From positions 19,092,271-19,156,270 of the forward strand of contig OZ234499.1 in NCBI GenBank assembly GCA_965153455.1: 64,000 bases of DNA, in the 5' to 3' direction. Below, piece by piece: positions 21,024-32,521 of the stretch. Numbering within the stretch: the stretch's first letter is position 1; each line of letters opens with the position of its first letter. Below the pieces are notes generated by a model, which was not told the origin of the DNA, made no database searches, and saw only the letters and a program-made list of their open reading frames with translations. The position numbers and the translations under genes were made by a program. The stretch comes from Sphagnum compactum (lineage: Eukaryota; Bryophyta; Sphagnopsida; Sphagnales).

Positions 21024-21035
21024 TGGTATCAGAGC
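21024..21035 (+). promoter_or_regulatory. primer binding site (element C)
   Basis: TGGTATCAGAGC two bases after the LTR end, complementary to initiator-Met tRNA as in the other copies. Confidence 0.95.
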
Positions 21036-21064
21036 TCAAGGTGAAGCTCAACGACATTTTTGGG

Positions 21065-23392
21065 ATGGCACCCAAGAAGAACCGGAAGCTAGCCCCAGAG
21101 CCTAGGTCCGAGGAGCCCGTCGATGACCTAGTAGCCCCGCCCGAATCAATTGGGGAGGAACCAAACTTTCGGGAGGACCAAGATGAGCCCGAGGTTGAAC
21201 CCGAGAGTGAGGAGGAACAACGGAGCTCGGTCCTATTCACCCAGGAGCAACTTGAAGTCATCCTCAAGATGAATAGGCCTGACTTTGGTGAGTTGGTGGC
21301 GGCCCTCAAAACGGGGGCCTCCAAAGGCGAAAGGTTTCAACCGGCCAAGCCCGGGAATTTCGATGGTGCCCGAGACCGTAAGGTGGTGGATGCTTGGCTT
21401 GCGGAAATGGATGATTATATCCATGCCACCAAGGTTGGACGGAATTCCGCCGTGGAGCTTGCCCAATCCTACTTGAAAGGCTATGCCGCCACATGGTGGT
21501 GGACGGTGAAACAAGAGGAGGGCAAGAACCATGGCTATACGTGGGAGTTTTTCAAGGATCGCATTGAGGCAGAGTTCATTCCGAGAAACTCCGACTACAT
21601 TTCTAGGTGCAAACTCCGCGACCTTGTGAATGCCACGAATGAAAATTTGAGGCAATATGTGAGGGCCTATTCCGAACTCATGTTGGAGATCCGGCACATG
21701 CACGAGTTGGATCGTGTGTGCCAATTCGTGATGGGACTTCTGACTTGGGCCAAGCGAAAGCTTGAGGAGAGTTGGCCCGCCTCGTTATCCGAGGCCATCA
21801 CGAAAGTGGAGAACTTCTCGGATGTGGGGCGGAACGACAAATCCGGGTTCAAGAAGGACAACAAGTTCCTTCACAAAAAGCCAAGGCATGAGGGGGAATG
21901 GAACCGAGGGCAAGGTAGCCCAACCAAGGATAAGCCAAAACAATTCCAAGGCTCGGGGTTCAAGCCAAAAGGTAGCTTCGTGAAAAAAGGGGCTCCTTTC
22001 AAAGGGAGCCAAACCAAGGGAGACTTTGGAGCAAAGCCCAAGGGTGCATGTTTCAATTGCAACGAGGTGGGGCATTACTCCAAAGATTGTCCCAAATCCA
22101 AAACGGGGGTTGGGAGCTCTAAGGTACTTGCTCTCAATGCCACTTTAGCCCAACCGGAATGCAATCGACTTATATTCTTGAAAGGGAAGATTGCTAAACG
22201 AGAAATCTTATGTCTTTTGGACACAGGGGCCTCCCACAACTTCATAACTCGGGAGAGCGCCGAAAGGATGGAGCTCCACTTGGAGGAGCTCAAGGCACCC
22301 ATTGAGGTGCATTTCGCGGATGGGGTTCCCCATCCAACTACACTACAAGCAAAGGGAGTGCCTCTCCAATTGGGAAATTGGAGAGGAAAGGTGGACTTGT
22401 TGGTTTCCACCTTGGGTGGAATGGATTGCGTTCTGGGAATGGAGTTCATCACCCAAAACAATGTGCTCATAGAAGGGCACAATAGGTTGGTTAGAATCCC
22501 ATCTAAAAGTGGGATTGTGCGAGTTAAGGCACATGAGTTGCCTTGTGTGGGTGGTTCAACCATCCACTTCATGTTAGGAAAAGCTTGGGAAAGAGAATGC
22601 GTGGGGGGTTTCGGCATGATGTGTGTCATGCGGGTGTTGGACGAATATGAGCCCAAGGAAGCCACCAAGTTGGTGACTTCCGCCAAGTGCATAAAGCAAG
22701 TCTTACAAGAGTTCCCGGATGTGATGCCCGAAGAATTGCCCGAAGACTTGCCCCCGAGAAGACGAGTTGATCATGCGATTGAAATGATACCGGGAGTGGA
22801 ACCGCCCGCCAAGGCCCCATATAGAATGAGCCACGAGGAGTTGAAGGAACTCAAGGTTCAACTTGAGGAACTCCTCGCAAAAGGTTACATCAAACCAAAC
22901 AAGTCACCATATGGGGCACCCGTCCTTTTTGTTCACAAGAAGGATGGGACTTTGAGGATGTGTGTGGATTATAGAGCACTCAATAAGGCAACGGTGAAAA
23001 ACCGTTATCCTTTACCTCGCATCGATGATCTATTTGATCGTCTCTCGGGAGCCAAGGTTTTTAGTAGAATTGATCTACGTTCGGGATATTACCAAATAAG
23101 GATCGCGGAAGGGGACGAAGAAAAGACCGCTTGTCGCACAAGGTATGGGTCATAGGAGTTTTTGGTGATGCCCTTTGGGCTCACCAATGCACCCGCCACA
23201 TTTTGCACCCTCATGAATGACATTTTCCGCGAGTGGCTTGACGATTTTGTGGTCGTTTACATAGACGACATTTTGATTTATAGTAGCTCCATGGAGGAGC
23301 ATGCGGAGCACCTTCGCAAGGTGTTCCAAAGGTTAAAGGAAAACAAGTTGTATGCCAAGCTCGAGAAGTGCGAATTTGGGGTGACGGAAGTG
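21065..23392 (+). pseudogene. Ty3 gag-pol of element C, stop codon in RT then truncated
   Basis: Starts at MAPKKNRK (ATG 21065). A further in-frame ATG at 20975 lies inside the LTR and is not the likely start. The capsid region, CCHC knuckle ([14 protein letters not shown]), protease DTGAS and the first half of reverse transcriptase are open for 696 codons. A TAG at 23153-23155 replaces the Tyr codon seen in element D (GGGTCATAC). After it the same frame continues through YIDD to about 23392 and ends in the palm/thumb region at the inverted junction. It is closely similar to element D, with differences such as Trp for Arg in AATWWWTV and Leu for Pro in MGLLTWAK. It cannot give functional RT. 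Confidence 0.92.
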
Positions 23393-23980
23393 GTCATTAC
23401 TTGCATTCACAAGGTCACGGAGTTTGCACCTTGAAATGTAGTCGGAATTCTTGGGAATGAATTCCGCCTCAATACGCTCCTTGAAGAATTCCCATGTGTA
23501 GCCATGGGCCTTCCCTTCTTCTTGCCTCACGGTCCTCCACCATGTGGAGGCATAACCCTTCAAATAGGATTGGGCAAGTTCCATGGCCGAGTGCCGACCA
23601 ACCTTGGCGGCATGGAGGTAATCTTCCATTTCCGCAAGCCAAGCATCCACAACCTTTCGGTCCCGGGCCCCATCAAAGTTCCCGGGCCTAGCGGGCTTGA
23701 ACTCCACACCTTTGGATGATCCTCCCTTGAGGGCCGCAACTAATTCACCGAAATCGGGCCTATTCATCTTGAGTAGGACCTCCAATTGTTCCGGGGTGAA
23801 GAGCACCGCATTTGATTGCTCCTCTTCATTTTCATGGTCCTCATGGCTATCACGGTCTTCCTCACCTTCGGAAACATTTTGTTCCTCCCCCATTATGGCT
23901 TGGGGTGGAACATCCAAGTCTTGGGTGGGTTCTTCCACCACGGTCTCTTGGACTACCTTGCGGGACTTCTTTGGTGCCAT
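23393..23980 (-). pseudogene. type II gag, N-terminal part of element B'
   Basis: About 196 codons starting MAPRKSRKV (ATG at 23980). They include the acidic N-terminus, [17 protein letters not shown], and the capsid segment [14 protein letters not shown] to [11 protein letters not shown]. The frame then runs into antisense element C sequence and stops at 23333. It is homologous to residues 1-195 of the element B polyprotein. The knuckle and all of pol are absent, so at most it gives a truncated Gag. Confidence 0.92.
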
Positions 23981-24015
23981 CGGAACTCCCCAATAAGTGG
24001 ATCGAGCTCACCGGA

Positions 24016-24027
24016 GCTCTGATACCA
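24016..24027 (-). promoter_or_regulatory. primer binding site (element B')
   Basis: Reads TGGTATCAGAGC on the minus strand, two bases from the LTR end at 24030. Confidence 0.95.
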
Positions 24028-24029
24028 AG

Positions 24030-25026
24030 TGACGCGCTCCCAAGTTCCTTGTAGACCCACTTGAGGGTCCAAGTATGCGGCAATGCGGAAGGAGTTGGAA
24101 CTTGGAGCCGCTCCCTAGCTCACAACACTTGGAGGGGTAGAGGGGCGTGTTGGAGCTCCGGGATGGGACTAGGAAGAATTGACAAGCTTATTCACTCACA
24201 CGGGCCTGCACACAACCCACACAAAGTGGTTAGTGCATAGTTGGAGCACCTTTGGTGCTAGGAGGAGCCACGGGCAACACGGACACACAAGACTCACCAC
24301 GGCCCGGACTTGGGGGAAGCCACCACCTTCCCCCTTATAGTATACTCTGCAGCTCTCCACGGAGGCTACATCCAAATGGCTATTTTTCCCGGGACTCCCG
24401 CGTGGGAGTCCCGAAATCGCGCCAAATGGGACTCCCGCGACTTTGAAGCCCCATAACATTGCGAGCAGACCTCGGATCGCAATGCGGTCTGAAGCAAAGT
24501 TGTAGCTCTTGTCGATAGCTTTCCAACGATATGTGGCACGCCCCCTGCAGCTAAGTAAATCGGGTCGATTCCCGACTTTTAGTGGTCGGGAGTCAAACTG
24601 GCAGTTCGACTCCCGACCCTTCTTTTGGCCATAACTTGTGTTTCAGAGATTCAAATGAGCCACGCGAGCCCATTTTAGACATCTACGCTCCAAGAGCTTT
24701 CCAATGATATAAAGAACGTCACAAGAAATTGAGGTTTGACCCCTGCAATCGCTCTCTGAAGTTTCAGGAGTCCACCGGGACTCCATCTCCCCAAGTGGGA
24801 GTTGCCTTGGGAGTGTGAGGGTTCACTCCCTCATACTCCCTCACACTTTCTAACACTCCCGGGAGTATGTGATGCGACTCCCGGGCTTCCTCTTGCCTTA
24901 ACTCCCGGGCATCCTCTTAGCTCAACTCCCGGGCTTTCTCTTGGCTTAACTCCCGGGCTTCCTCTTGACCCGCACCCTTGCAATTCCCTTTGCCTTGGTC
25001 GCGAGCCCAAAGTTAGGGTTGTGACA
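24030..25026 (-). repeat. type II LTR (5' LTR of element B')
   Basis: 997 bp. On its strand it runs from TGTCACAACCCTAAC at 25026 to ...GCGCGTCA at 24030. It has the same organisation as the 16492-17526 LTR but is 38 bp shorter and visibly diverged in the 24-bp repeat block and in the stretch near 24110-24165 (CTCACAACACTTGG in place of CTAGCACTAGAGG). The divergence argues against recent duplication of one from the other. Confidence 0.93.
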
Positions 25027-25173
25027 GAATCTATGCGAACAACAAGTTCCATTCGAAGACGGGGGAAAGGCAAAATGGGTCCGCTTAAAGGTGCTTTGCG
25101 CATCACCTATCGTGGCAATGATGTCCAGGTCTGGGACGAAGATTACTCTGCGACTGAAGGCTGGAATGAATGA
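25027..25173 (+). pseudogene. exon remnant beside the type II LTR
   Basis: Directly after the LTR end a plus-strand frame reads Glu-Ser-Met-Arg-Thr-Thr-Ser-Ser-Ile-Arg-Arg-Arg, then MGPLKGALRITYRGNDVQVW and an acidic end ATEGWNE before TGA at 25171. Codon texture is clearly gene-like, unlike the LTR. I do not recognise the family. The LTR insertion probably cut off the upstream part of this gene. The ATG at 25033 or 25072 could act as a start, so a short independent ORF cannot be excluded. Confidence 0.35.
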
Positions 25174-25443
25174 GTCCAGCTTTTGAGAGCTGTGGCCAAC
25201 AAGGCTTTGTTGGTTGTTTTCAAGAGAAGAATTGGGGAATTGGGTGAAAGAGTTGTGTATTTGGGTAAATGAGGGGGGAACCTAAAAAGGGAGGAAGAAC
25301 GGGAAAAAGTAGAGTCGAGATTGATTAGGAGGATCATACCTTAAGGTGCCGGGAGAGAGATGGAGAGAGATCATGAATTTTGACACGTCCGGTTCAGGAG
25401 GAGATCGAGCTCACAGAATGGCAGGCAGAATCGGGCAGACCAG

Positions 25444-26151
25444 ATGTGGGAGAGCTACAAAGAGCAAGAGGAATTTGGCAAAGATGTGTTGAAACCATTC
25501 CAAAACCATCCCTCCAAAATCCCATTTCCTGTACCATATGATGCACTTGCACCAGCAGCGGCCAGTAGGACTGGAGCAACGGCAAATTCAAGGTCGGGAT
25601 CAAATGGTTACTCAGCAAATTCGAAGGAGCTTAATGGTGATGAACTTCCAGATCTGCTGCAACAATCAAGAAGTGATGCAACCGCACCAAAAAAGAGATC
25701 AAGGGTCGATCGGCCGAGTAACAATGGAACGGGTCTGTCATCGTTGGAAACAGATTGTCTTGAGCTCGAACCTTTGCCTTCTGAGAAGGAGATGATGACA
25801 AGCAATAGCTGCATGAAGATCAGCAATGAGTTTGACTTATCAAAGAGGGAGACAATCCAGGAGACACGAGAGCTGCAAGATCTGGGTGCAGAGTATTTGG
25901 AGCAGCCGTTGATGTCAAGTAGCTGTTGTGAACCTGAAATTGAGATGCCGGACATCAACCTCCTCTCTGCAATCACAAATCCCAGAATCGCAAACTGTCA
26001 TGTAGACAACTCGGAATTCTTTCTTGATCTGTTACTTCCTAATCTAGTAGTATTAAGCAAGTTATTACTACATATCGACATGGTCCTTTGTACACCCCAT
26101 GATTTTTTTGATGCCACTGGTTCCATCTTTCCACCTGAGCTCGGGAATTAG
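25444..26151 (+). CDS. hypothetical protein fragment, 235 aa
   Basis: An open frame of 235 codons, not recognised. It begins MWESYKEQEEFGKDVLKPF and contains a Ser/Ala/Asn-rich low-complexity part. A basic patch follows (APKKRSRVDR, possibly nuclear-localising), then an acidic stretch with paired cysteines (SSSCCEPEIEMPDINLL) and a hydrophobic C-terminal segment. The ATG lies right after an AG, so it may be an internal exon start rather than the true initiation codon. The last 40 codons are AT-rich and look like read-through into an intron or 3' UTR. It might be part of a regulatory protein gene whose 5' end was lost to the nearby insertion; that is inference. Confidence 0.35.
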   Translation: MWESYKEQEEFGKDVLKPFQNHPSKIPFPVPYDALAPAAASRTGATANSRSGSNGYSANSKELNGDELPDLLQQSRSDATAPKKRSRVDRPSNNGTGLSSLETDCLELEPLPSEKEMMTSNSCMKISNEFDLSKRETIQETRELQDLGAEYLEQPLMSSSCCEPEIEMPDINLLSAITNPRIANCHVDNSEFFLDLLLPNLVVLSKLLLHIDMVLCTPHDFFDATGSIFPPELGN

Positions 26152-27834
26152 AGAAATTGAGCTTTGCGACTGAGATTCATTTTCCAGCTTTCTCTGCAAG
26201 TGACTCTTGTTAGGAAGCATTTTTCTTGTAGCTCATGGGTACAGCGGTGATCTCTTGAGGGTGCATTCATATTCGAACTTGGCAAGTCAGTGTTTCATCA
26301 ACTCATGGGTGTACTGTTTTGCCTGCCATTTGATAAGAGATGAGCAGATCTGCAGCAAGTTCTCAAGCTTAACATTGTTGACTAGCAACATGCCAGATTT
26401 CAAACTTAGTTCCTGCGTGCATCATTGTTTTATTTGGGTCGGTTTTTGATAGAGATGCTACGATGCTTTGCTTGAGGCTGGTATATTATCAACAGCAGCA
26501 TCAGTGATCAGCTTGAGGAAGGGTACAGCTTTTGTGCTCTGCCAAGCTGTTAGTGGCAGAATACAGAGACAACCAACCCATGGTATATTGGTTTGTTGTG
26601 GACACAAATTTCTGATCTTGATGAGAAAATCCCACATTCTTTTGTGCGAGCAGTCTGGGTCCAATTGTACAGATTTGTGTGGTAAACCCATCGTGAGTTG
26701 AATCAAGGACTGGAATTCTAGATCTGGAAGAAACTGTTCTGGTTTTCTTCTCTCCAGGTTTTTGTTTCAAATCGGTGTTGTTGAGGAGGAGGCTGTGATC
26801 ACACTTCAAAACACTGGATGCCGGTGAGGCCATGCTGCTTGTTCATATTTGATCATGATTTTCCTCTAAGAAGTTGGAGAGCATTTTTTTGACCATTCGG
26901 ACTAAAGCCTGCCCCAATGCATCAAGTGAAGTATCCCAATGATGGGTGAATCTTGTGCTTAACCAAGTTCTTTCAACTCAAAGGAAAAACAGATTAAGTT
27001 TTAATTGAGTGGGCGAAAGGTTAGGCAAAAGGCACAAGCACCCAATGCATGGAAACATACCGTAGCACTCTCATGATCGATTATTCACCTGTAGAGGGCT
27101 TAGGTTTCTCTTTTGACCCGACTCGCATTGTAGATGTGTGATGCTTTAGATTTGGTTTGTAGGCTGTAACTACATACCTTACTTGCTTCTTTCCATTCTT
27201 CTTTGGTGTAGCGATGCTAGGGGAGGAGACAGCTGCAATCTGTACGTGTTGCGTAGCGGTGATCGATCGAGTGCAACCGAACGCATGGTTGGTCGAAGAA
27301 ACAAACATGCAGTCGTGTCTGGAAATGAACGAAGGTTCCACATGAGAAACTTGGAACAGTAGAATCTCTAAGACCTGGCTGAGTCTGATGGGGAGAGGAT
27401 AAAACCGATGACCCCAAGTCATCCCTCGCAAACTGAACATGATTGGCATTGACTCGAACTACTTTACTTCTTGTTGCCGATCTCCATTGATGTTCGTTTC
27501 GGCAGTCCGATGGGTGAACTCTCGGGCTCGCACCACCCCGAAGAAGAAGTAGCCCAGCACCGAGTTCCTGCAGCTCTTTGCATACAGCTTGATCGATCGA
27601 GCTGCAGCAGAGAATGACCGGACATTGCATTGCAGCAGGTGGTAGTTCGTGCTTTATGTCATTCTCTTTTAGCTTCCGAACTTTGAGGGGATGCATACCT
27701 TAAGGGTCCATCCAAAACAATCTCTTCGAGGCAATGCACGATCCCGAGAGGACCGGTGGCTTTCTAGCATGCTTGCATTTTACCGAGGGTAGGACGCCCT
27801 CTAATTATACCGTGGAAGGTCTAATTGTTCTTTA
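26152..27834. other. transcript-like region, no recognised gene
   Basis: Mixed composition, richer in GC than the flanks. Frames of 110 codons (minus, 26833-26501, starting MASPASSVLKCDHSLLL and resembling an organelle-targeting leader) and 159 codons (minus, 27696-27217) are open but not recognised and could be UTR sequence. The word ATACCTTAAGG occurs at 27695. Confidence 0.35.
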
Positions 27835-27837
27835 TGA

Positions 27838-27946
27838 GTTGATGAGGTGCAAAAAATTTTACAGCCTGATCCATACCATCCTTTGATCGCTGAAATCTCT
27901 GAAAAATTAAGAGCCTCCGGAGTTTTCTTTGAGCAGACAGCCACTT
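27838..27946 (+). pseudogene. isolated exon-like fragment
   Basis: A plus-strand segment reads Asp-Glu-Val-Gln-Lys-Ile-Leu-Gln-Pro-Asp-Pro-Tyr-His, then ISEKLRASGVFFEQTATLG. It ends at a good donor, GTATGTTTAT. Amino-acid texture is gene-like, the family is unknown, and no partner exon was found. The opposite strand is also open (28184-27801), so strand assignment is tentative. Confidence 0.25.
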
Positions 27947-30900
27947 TGGGTATGTTTATGTTTTGCCTCGATCGTGCAGAGAAAGGAAACAAAGGTGTTT
28001 CGTTGGTCGTAACACTGACCACAACATTTTGGCTCATCTTCGATTCGTGACGGTCCCGGGTGGGTGTGTGCACGCGAATGAACGACTGTCCGACCCGCAA
28101 AAATTTGTAACATTTTGAACCCATCGAGAAACAAATCACATCACATTTAAAGTGATACCCCTCACCATATTGCATATGATACATGTTATTATTCCCATTT
28201 GCCCTTCCCCCCTGCGATGGGAAAAAAGTTGGGCATCTTCAATGCACGTTGAGGGTTACTTCTCAAGTCTTTTTTTTTTTTTTTTGCAATGGATCGCTTT
28301 GATCAATTCATCACAAAAAAAATTCTAGAACTTTGGAAATTTCCCCCAAATAGAAGTTTGCTCTCCCAATGTATATAATTGTTCAAGGTTAATTGATATT
28401 GGTCGTCGCTAATATATATATTTTTAATATATCTTTGCCCTTCGAAAGAAAACATGGAATGGTGGTTGTTTCATTTGGTTTGTTTTCTTTGACAATGTTT
28501 AACAGGACAAAGACGGTCTATTGAATGATTTATAATTCATGGCATCATAACATGTTTAAAATTAAGTTTTTTATGTGATTTAAATTGGATTTTTAATATT
28601 GGAAATTATTGAGATCTCTAATGAAACGTTATTGACATATTAAACTAATTTCAAAAAATAGCTTAAATCACTAACTGCATTTGGAGGCATCAAAGCAAGG
28701 TTTTTTCTTTTTTCCCTCATCCATGCCTTTGTGGGCACCCATACCAAAGAAAAAAATTATTTATTCTTCCCGTTCTTGGCTTTTGTTGCTACCTAGGTAA
28801 AGGTTCAAGCAAGTTTTCTTTCTTTCCCTTTTTCCCCTTTTGTGGTCGTAAAGAGGGGTTCAAACAATATTTCTTTCTTTTTTTCACCCTCCCTTTTTCC
28901 GTTATGGTTGGTGAAGGGTTCAAGCAAGGACTTTTTTTCCCCTCTTTGCCTCGCGTTCTTTCGTTGTTCTCATATCAAGTTGTCTCTCATTTGAGGCAAT
29001 TACATGTTCAGTAACTAGTCAAAATGGGACTTGGTGAAACAAAAAAGGTTTCATGCAATGTCTTTTTGGGTCTTCTACCAATGCCCTTTTGTGTTTTTCA
29101 AGCATCCCTTTTCAATGTTTACAAATAAATAGTTTTTGTTTTGATATCATTGGGAAAAATATTGTTGCCAATAAGTAGATAGTTTTTGTTCTAATACCAA
29201 TGTTGTGAAAATATTGTTGGCAATAACAAGGGTGGCGTGTGTCTCCTCACCATTGTTTCCTTTAAACTCCTTGGTGGCTTGAAAGTTATGAAAGCTTTCC
29301 ATTTGAGTCCAGTTGGGGAGCATATTGGTCACAACGAAAATTCTCGAGCTCAATAGGAGGTTGTAAATTCTTCTTTCACTCAAAATTTTTCAATTTTCAT
29401 TGTTTACTTGAAAGATTTAAAGATTTTGTCTTGATGATGATGTTTTACAATATGTACATGGTTTGTAATCTTTGAATTTATAAGGTTATTCTAGTATAGG
29501 TTATAAAGCTAGACTTGATTTAAATTTGGAACTATAAAATTTTGTTATCAAATTGTTGGCTTTTGAATTTTACCAAAACATCCACAACAACATGCACATT
29601 CACATTATGTATAAACATTCTCTGTACGTTCATACTTCATTATTTTGACACATAACATGGTTTCATCTACATTTCATTTTTTTTTTCAATTGCCATTAAT
29701 CAAATTTTATTTTCCCTTTTGCATTTCATTTGGGCATCATTGTTCTCCCCATAATGTCCACTTAATTGGATTACCATTTTGACTCGTATTAAGTTGGGTG
29801 TCCATTTATTTGTTAGTTGCTCATGGATAAGTTTTTCTTTGTTCTTTTTTCCAAGTTTATAAATAATGGCTTGTTCTCACTACAAGAATGAAAAACATTG
29901 AACTTAGAGCTAACTTGAGCCTTCAACTTTGATTTGGGAAAATGGATATAAATCATGGATGAAAATTAAATGTTGGATGAATGGGCACAAATGGTCAATA
30001 GATAAAAAAACATCCAACCAATTGTTGGAAATCATTTTATTAGAAACATCTAGAAGGAAACCATGAAAGAATTAAAATTGGTATTACATTTCAAGTGAAA
30101 TATTTCATTCATCACCAAGGACAAAAACATTGCATCTTGTTGAACTACAAGGAAATATGTTCAATGGAAAAACAATAAATACTCTAGAATTCAAGTAATT
30201 GGAAATGCATCGAAAATGCAATAAAACAAGAGGTTGCAACAAAACCACAAGAGTTCAAAATAGTGTCAAATGAAAATTTTACATCTTTTGAAATGAATCT
30301 AACGATTGGAAACATTCCATGCAAGAATTACTATGTGGTCAATATCCGTATGCAATCAATGTGGAAGATCTCGCACAAGACCATTTTTTCCCAATCTGAG
30401 CGCACGTTGCAAGGAAAATGCGTGAGAGGTTTTTTCACGTGTCCTTTGCCCTGGTAGGTCTCATGTGAAAGGAAATAATTCAACAGCTAGAATCCGATGA
30501 AAGTTCGACCATCCACACAGTCACAAGGCTCACTCTCACCAATCTCGTTCGCCGCAGGTCCTGAAACTTCCGCCATCAATTCAGCATGCAAAACGATGGC
30601 TAAATATCACACACATACACGGCTACGGGAGTGGTTTCATCCGGGCTGTTAACCTCTCCTCTTAATACCTACACAGCTACGAAAGTCATTTCATCCTCGC
30701 TAGTCACCTCTCCTATTAAATGGATGCGATGCCTCCCAAGTTCAATTTGTTTTCTACAACAAGCCAATTTGATTGGCCAATCGCTCAGAAAGGCCGGACT
30801 TCTATTCCCGAGACTTGTTGGTGCCGTTTTCAACCTTCACTAATACCCCCATTATAAACCAGGGGTACTTATTATTTATTCAATCAGGAGGTTGCACACA

Positions 30901-31734
30901 ACATCAGATCTGTAAAAGCCTCCTTTACTTTCTTTTTCCTTCTCACATTTCTTTTTATTCTTCTTGGTTTTGGTTTTTCCCTTGATCTCTTAGTTTTCGG
31001 TGATTTCAAATCGGCAAAAATCCCTATATTTCGAATTTATTTATTTTTTCGGGGCAATTTCTTCCCCCAAGAAAAAGGACGCCCTAAACCTTGGACAACA
31101 TTTTTTTTTCCAAGTTTGCGATGTAGCCAGTTTGGCAATGATCCACAATTCAGTTTAGCAAATTTTGATTATCGACAAGATAAAGTAAGAGAGTAACAAA
31201 TTAAAAGGGAATTTTAGAGTTTTCTAAATATTTGTTTCTTAGAGTTGTAAAGTTTCCATTTTCGTGGGTTTTCTATAGATACTTTCCCCTTGGTTTTGTT
31301 AGTTTCTATGTTATTCTTTTTTATTTGTTGTGCTTGCTAGAAAGGTTGGTTTCATATTTCTTATTTCATCCGTGGTTTTCATTTTCTACGATGTTTGGAA
31401 AAAACTATTTCTCTGTTGTGTATTTTTCCTTTTTATTCTTCATGGTCAATTTTTAAATTTTAGGGGGTTTGAGTTTTCAAATAAAATGTAATTTCTTCGC
31501 CTTTTTTTTCTTCTGACAATTTTTGTTGTTTATCTCATTTTGTATGTTTTTTTTTCTTTTACGACCTTTTTTTGGGCATTTGTAACTTTTGACAACCTTA
31601 ATTTTATTTTTTTATGTTTTTTCGGTTTCTTTTTTTCTTATACTTTGGTTCTTCAAATATGTAACTGGATCGATAATACTTATAAGATTTTGTACAGGTA
31701 GGTACAATAATTCCTCTCAGCTATGCTTTAATTT
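27947..31734. other. AT-rich intergenic region
   Basis: No gene recognised. It holds three degenerate units of 56-60 bp beginning GGTTCAAGCAA at about 28802, 28857 and 28917, each with a pyrimidine tract. A ~50-bp duplication lies at 29126-29174 and 29176-29226 (AGTTTTTGTT ... ATTGTTGSCAATAA). T-rich tracts are common, especially 30950-31680. Frames such as 30263-30457 are short and unconvincing. Confidence 0.55.
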
Positions 31735-31920
31735 GTGATTGCACATAACCGCATCCCTTGGTTTGATTTGTCGTTCGCACGGGAGCCAACGAGCATTTCG
31801 ATTGAGACACGAACCGTATTCGAAGGTCAACCTGGATTGCAAGATATTTTGCGCGGCTCCTGCGTCCCATTCCTTCCGCCCAACATCGAGCATGCCGTGT
31901 TTATTAGCAAATCTTGGTAA
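31735..31920 (+). pseudogene. exon-like fragment of unknown gene
   Basis: A 61-codon plus-strand frame with gene-like composition inside AT-rich DNA (IPWFDLSFAREPTSISIE, RTVFEGQPGLQDILRG, PFLPPNIEHAVFIS). The 3' edge carries a possible donor, TTG|GTAACG, and the preceding 40 bp are AT-rich. It may be an exon of the same gene as 32522-32977, but I found no decisive link. Family not recognised. Confidence 0.3.
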
Positions 31921-32521
31921 CGTTCATGTTGATATTTCTGAAAATAATCCAACGACCAAAAATGTTCGAGGCAAGATTTGCATCGTGGTGGAGATAACGT
32001 TGGAATCAAAATGGATGATCTCACGTAAAGCATTTTCTACTAACCGCATTTGAAAGAAAATGTGCATGAGATTTTGGGCCTGTCCTTCGCAATGCCAAGA
32101 TCTCACGTTAAAGGAGGTAAATAAGCTCTGAGAATCCTATGATTCCGAACGTATCGTTACAGGTGGGCCAAGATTTTTTGCCTTGAATGAAACAGACCTC
32201 AAGGTAACTCAATGCAATATAAAAGATTGCACAGGGTGGTCGACTCATTGAATCATTAACGTAAAGGTTGTTTTGGCAGGTTGTTGATATATACTTGAAT
32301 CGCACAGCCCTGAGCTTCCCTCTGTGGACAATTCACAAGCTCGTTCGTCTAGAAAGGTGCGGAATTGGTTTTTTCGGTCATCGCTAATCCTTTTGATGGC
32401 GTTCTGTTGATCATCAATTGTTGTTGGTTTTTTATCGGCGTTTATGGTCTTCAAAGAGGCGTCAATTTTTTGTCCATTTGTTTCAAAATAGTTTCAGTTT
32501 CACAATCGTATTTTTTTCCAG

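Larger units (their letters stand above)
20419..23392 (+). mobile_element. Ty3/gypsy chromovirus element C (type I, truncated at both ends)
   Basis: Plus-strand type I element that lacks the first ~218 bp of its 5' LTR and everything after reverse transcriptase. Order: partial LTR 20419-21021, PBS at 21024, gag-pol 21065-23392. Neither edge has a TG/CA terminus, so the copy is bounded by rearrangement breakpoints, not by integration. At 23392/23393 it meets an inverted type II gag. Confidence 0.92.
23393..25026 (-). mobile_element. Ty3/gypsy type II element B' (5' LTR and partial gag only)
   Basis: Minus-strand element with a complete 5' LTR (25026-24030), PBS (24027-24016) and gag from its ATG at 23980 down to about 23393. 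There it is joined head-on to the truncated RT of element C. The rest of the element is missing. Its outer LTR end abuts coding-like host DNA at 25027. Confidence 0.92.

Noticed and set aside
22075-22692. 205-codon minus-strand ORF (also at 55251-55868 and 62398-63015)
   Set aside because: Antisense shadow of protease/RT coding sequence, repeated wherever gag-pol occurs.
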